From: Pseudomonadales bacterium
GTDB taxonomy: Bacteria; Pseudomonadota; Gammaproteobacteria; Pseudomonadales; Alcanivoracaceae
Length of the DNA: 42,045 bases
Assembly: GCA_022360555.1 (NCBI GenBank)
Contig: JAKSCQ010000172.1
Span: 1 to 42,045, forward strand
Direction: 5' to 3'
Below, piece by piece: positions 41,026-42,045 of this stretch. Every line of letters begins with the position of its first letter. Position 1 is the first letter of the stretch. The translations under genes and the position numbers were made by a program. Under the pieces are notes generated by a model, which made no database searches, had not been told where the DNA came from, and worked only from the letters and a program-made list of their open reading frames with translations.

Positions 41026-41835
41026 ATGCTGACGTCCATGCTGGGTGTGGCCCTGATCTACTTTGCGGCCAATGAATCCGTAGTGATTGAGCCCCCGAAG
41101 AAGGGGGAAATCTACTATGAACACCTCACACAACCTGTCTCCCTGCGTGAGCACGACGTCACGGTCAAGCCCGTTTCCGAGTTCCGTTATCATAATGTCA
41201 CCCGCCAGGCCTACGATTACTCCTGTGGCTCTGCTGCCCTGACCACGGTTTTGAATCAGTATTTGGGACGACAGTTCCAGGAGCGGCAGATCATGGAAGG
41301 GCTGCTGCGTTTCGGGGAGACCGAAAAGATTGTGCAGCGTCGCGGCTTCTCCCTGCTGGACATGAAACGCCTGGCCACGGCGCTGGGTCACCCCAGTGGG
41401 GGATTCCGGGCGGAAATCGACGATATCAAGACACTCGACCACCCGGCGATCGTGCCCATTGCCTATGGGGGCTTCAAGCACTTTGTGGTGTTGAAGAAAT
41501 ACCAGGATGGTCATGTGTTCGTGGCAGATCCGGCACTGGGGAATATCAGCTTTACCGAGAAGAAGTTTCTGGAAGTATGGGACCAGAATGTCCTGTTTAT
41601 CGTGTTCCCGAACGGCTTCGAGCCGCAGGACGGGCTGGAGCTGACGGACTATGATCTGCGCCTGCTGGATGAGCGGACCATCAATCGCCTGGCTTTCGAG
41701 GTGTTCCCGGTCTTTACCGCTCCCATTGAGAACTGGGCGGATAAGGCCAGTACCCTGACCCGGGTGCAGATTACCGAGGATGACGGCACGAAACGCATTA
41801 TCAACGTGCCTACGCGAACCTACTTCCGTAAATAA
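41026..41835 (+). CDS. Secreted C39-type cysteine peptidase, stand-alone
   Basis: A 269-residue protein with a short N-terminal hydrophobic segment (MLTSMLGVALIYFAANES) that may be a signal peptide or anchor. The C39 fold is clear. Q61 and C67 lie in QAYDYSCGSAALTTVLNQYLG (oxyanion Q-x5-C), H152 in GGFKHFVVLKKY and D168 in VFVADPALGN. C39 peptidases normally cut double-glycine leaders inside bacteriocin ABC transporters; this one has no ABC or membrane domain. In some gammaproteobacteria such stand-alone copies lie next to DUF6160/fil-type genes (from memory). About 100 C-terminal residues after the catalytic core are of unknown fold. The next secreted protein starts 49 bases later. Confidence 0.85.
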   Translation: MLTSMLGVALIYFAANESVVIEPPKKGEIYYEHLTQPVSLREHDVTVKPVSEFRYHNVTRQAYDYSCGSAALTTVLNQYLGRQFQERQIMEGLLRFGETEKIVQRRGFSLLDMKRLATALGHPSGGFRAEIDDIKTLDHPAIVPIAYGGFKHFVVLKKYQDGHVFVADPALGNISFTEKKFLEVWDQNVLFIVFPNGFEPQDGLELTDYDLRLLDERTINRLAFEVFPVFTAPIENWADKASTLTRVQITEDDGTKRIINVPTRTYFRK

Positions 41836-41884
41836 AAACCTGGCCTGCAGTGGCGAATAACAAACAGAATAAAGGAAGGCTTGC

Positions 41885-42045
41885 ATGAAAATGATGTCTG
41901 GGAAGGTGGCAGCGGTTGCTGCACTCTTGTTGGCGCAGCATGTTGCCTGGGCGGCGGATAATGTGGATGAAGCCCGTGAAGCCCTGCAGACCCAGGAAGA
42001 CGACGTAACCCAGGAAAAAAACCTGGAAGAGGTCTTCCAGGCGGC
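41885..42045 (+). CDS. Secreted protein with N-terminal coiled coil, 5' fragment (cut by window edge)
   Basis: The first 53 codons of a plus-strand gene with ATG at 41885, preceded by AAAGGAAGGCTTGC. The signal peptide MKMMSGKVAAVAALLLAQHVAWA is cut after AWA. An acidic helical stretch EAREALQTQEDDVTQEKNLEEVFQA follows. A coiled-coil lead followed by a beta-barrel is typical, from memory, of outer-membrane transporter-like proteins near C39/DUF6160 genes (FilC-like in Acinetobacter). The diagnostic part lies beyond the window, so this is tentative. It probably shares a transcript with the C39 peptidase. Confidence 0.7.
   Translation, partial: MKMMSGKVAAVAALLLAQHVAWAADNVDEAREALQTQEDDVTQEKNLEEVFQA

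Overview
The window looks like chromosomal housekeeping DNA of a marine gammaproteobacterium close to Alcanivorax (high GC, Pseudomonas-like gene neighbourhoods, Pseudomonas-type REP palindromes between genes). The genus is an inference from gene content. The nhaB-fimL-nudC order, thrH, an AlgP-like histone-H1-type protein, rlmG and the DUF6160/C39 peptidase pair at the right end all fit. I see no integrase, transposase, phage genes or CRISPR array.

Layout. 1-7.3 kb: the 5' end of the antiporter gene nhaB (minus), then on plus fimL, nudC, a membrane protein, the S49 protease sohB, an AcuI/YhdH reductase and zntB. 7.4-11.8 kb: sulfite reductase cysI with an overlapping DUF934 gene, a DUF2970 protein, nfuA on plus, and a secreted M48 metalloprotease coupled to an ABC1-family kinase. 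13.4-19.1 kb: a SET-domain protein, rluA, a Lon-type protease, a methyltransferase and a second ABC1 kinase. 19.2-25.2 kb: a lipoprotein hydrolase, a DMT exporter, rimO, thpR, a PEBP protein, tRNA-Pro(CGG) and rlmG. 25.4-29.1 kb: the methionine salvage genes mtnC, mtnD, mtnB and mtnA behind a small membrane protein. 29.1-33.9 kb: a broken or unusually initiated small reading frame, DUF2489, DUF3108 and PilZ-like proteins, the AlgP-like protein and a 5'-nucleotidase. 34-37.3 kb: cysB, thrH and pabB. 37.3-42 kb: an accessory-looking block with a secreted DUF6160 protein, a TPR-sulfotransferase, a secreted C39-type peptidase and the start of another secreted protein cut by the window edge.

Themes. 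Sulfur metabolism recurs (cysI, cysB, mtnABCD), although these genes are not contiguous. Several genes act on RNA or ribosomes (rluA, rimO, rlmG, thpR, tRNA-Pro, NudC). Intergenic spaces carry at least five families of palindromic repeats. One repeat lies inside the mtn operon and one appears to lie inside the pabB reading frame. A further repeat with short terminal inverted repeats occurs near 6.1 kb and 27.4 kb, with a degenerate copy near 32.8 kb. The best candidate for a poorly described system is the right-end group of secreted proteins, which resembles the little-studied Acinetobacter fil genes.
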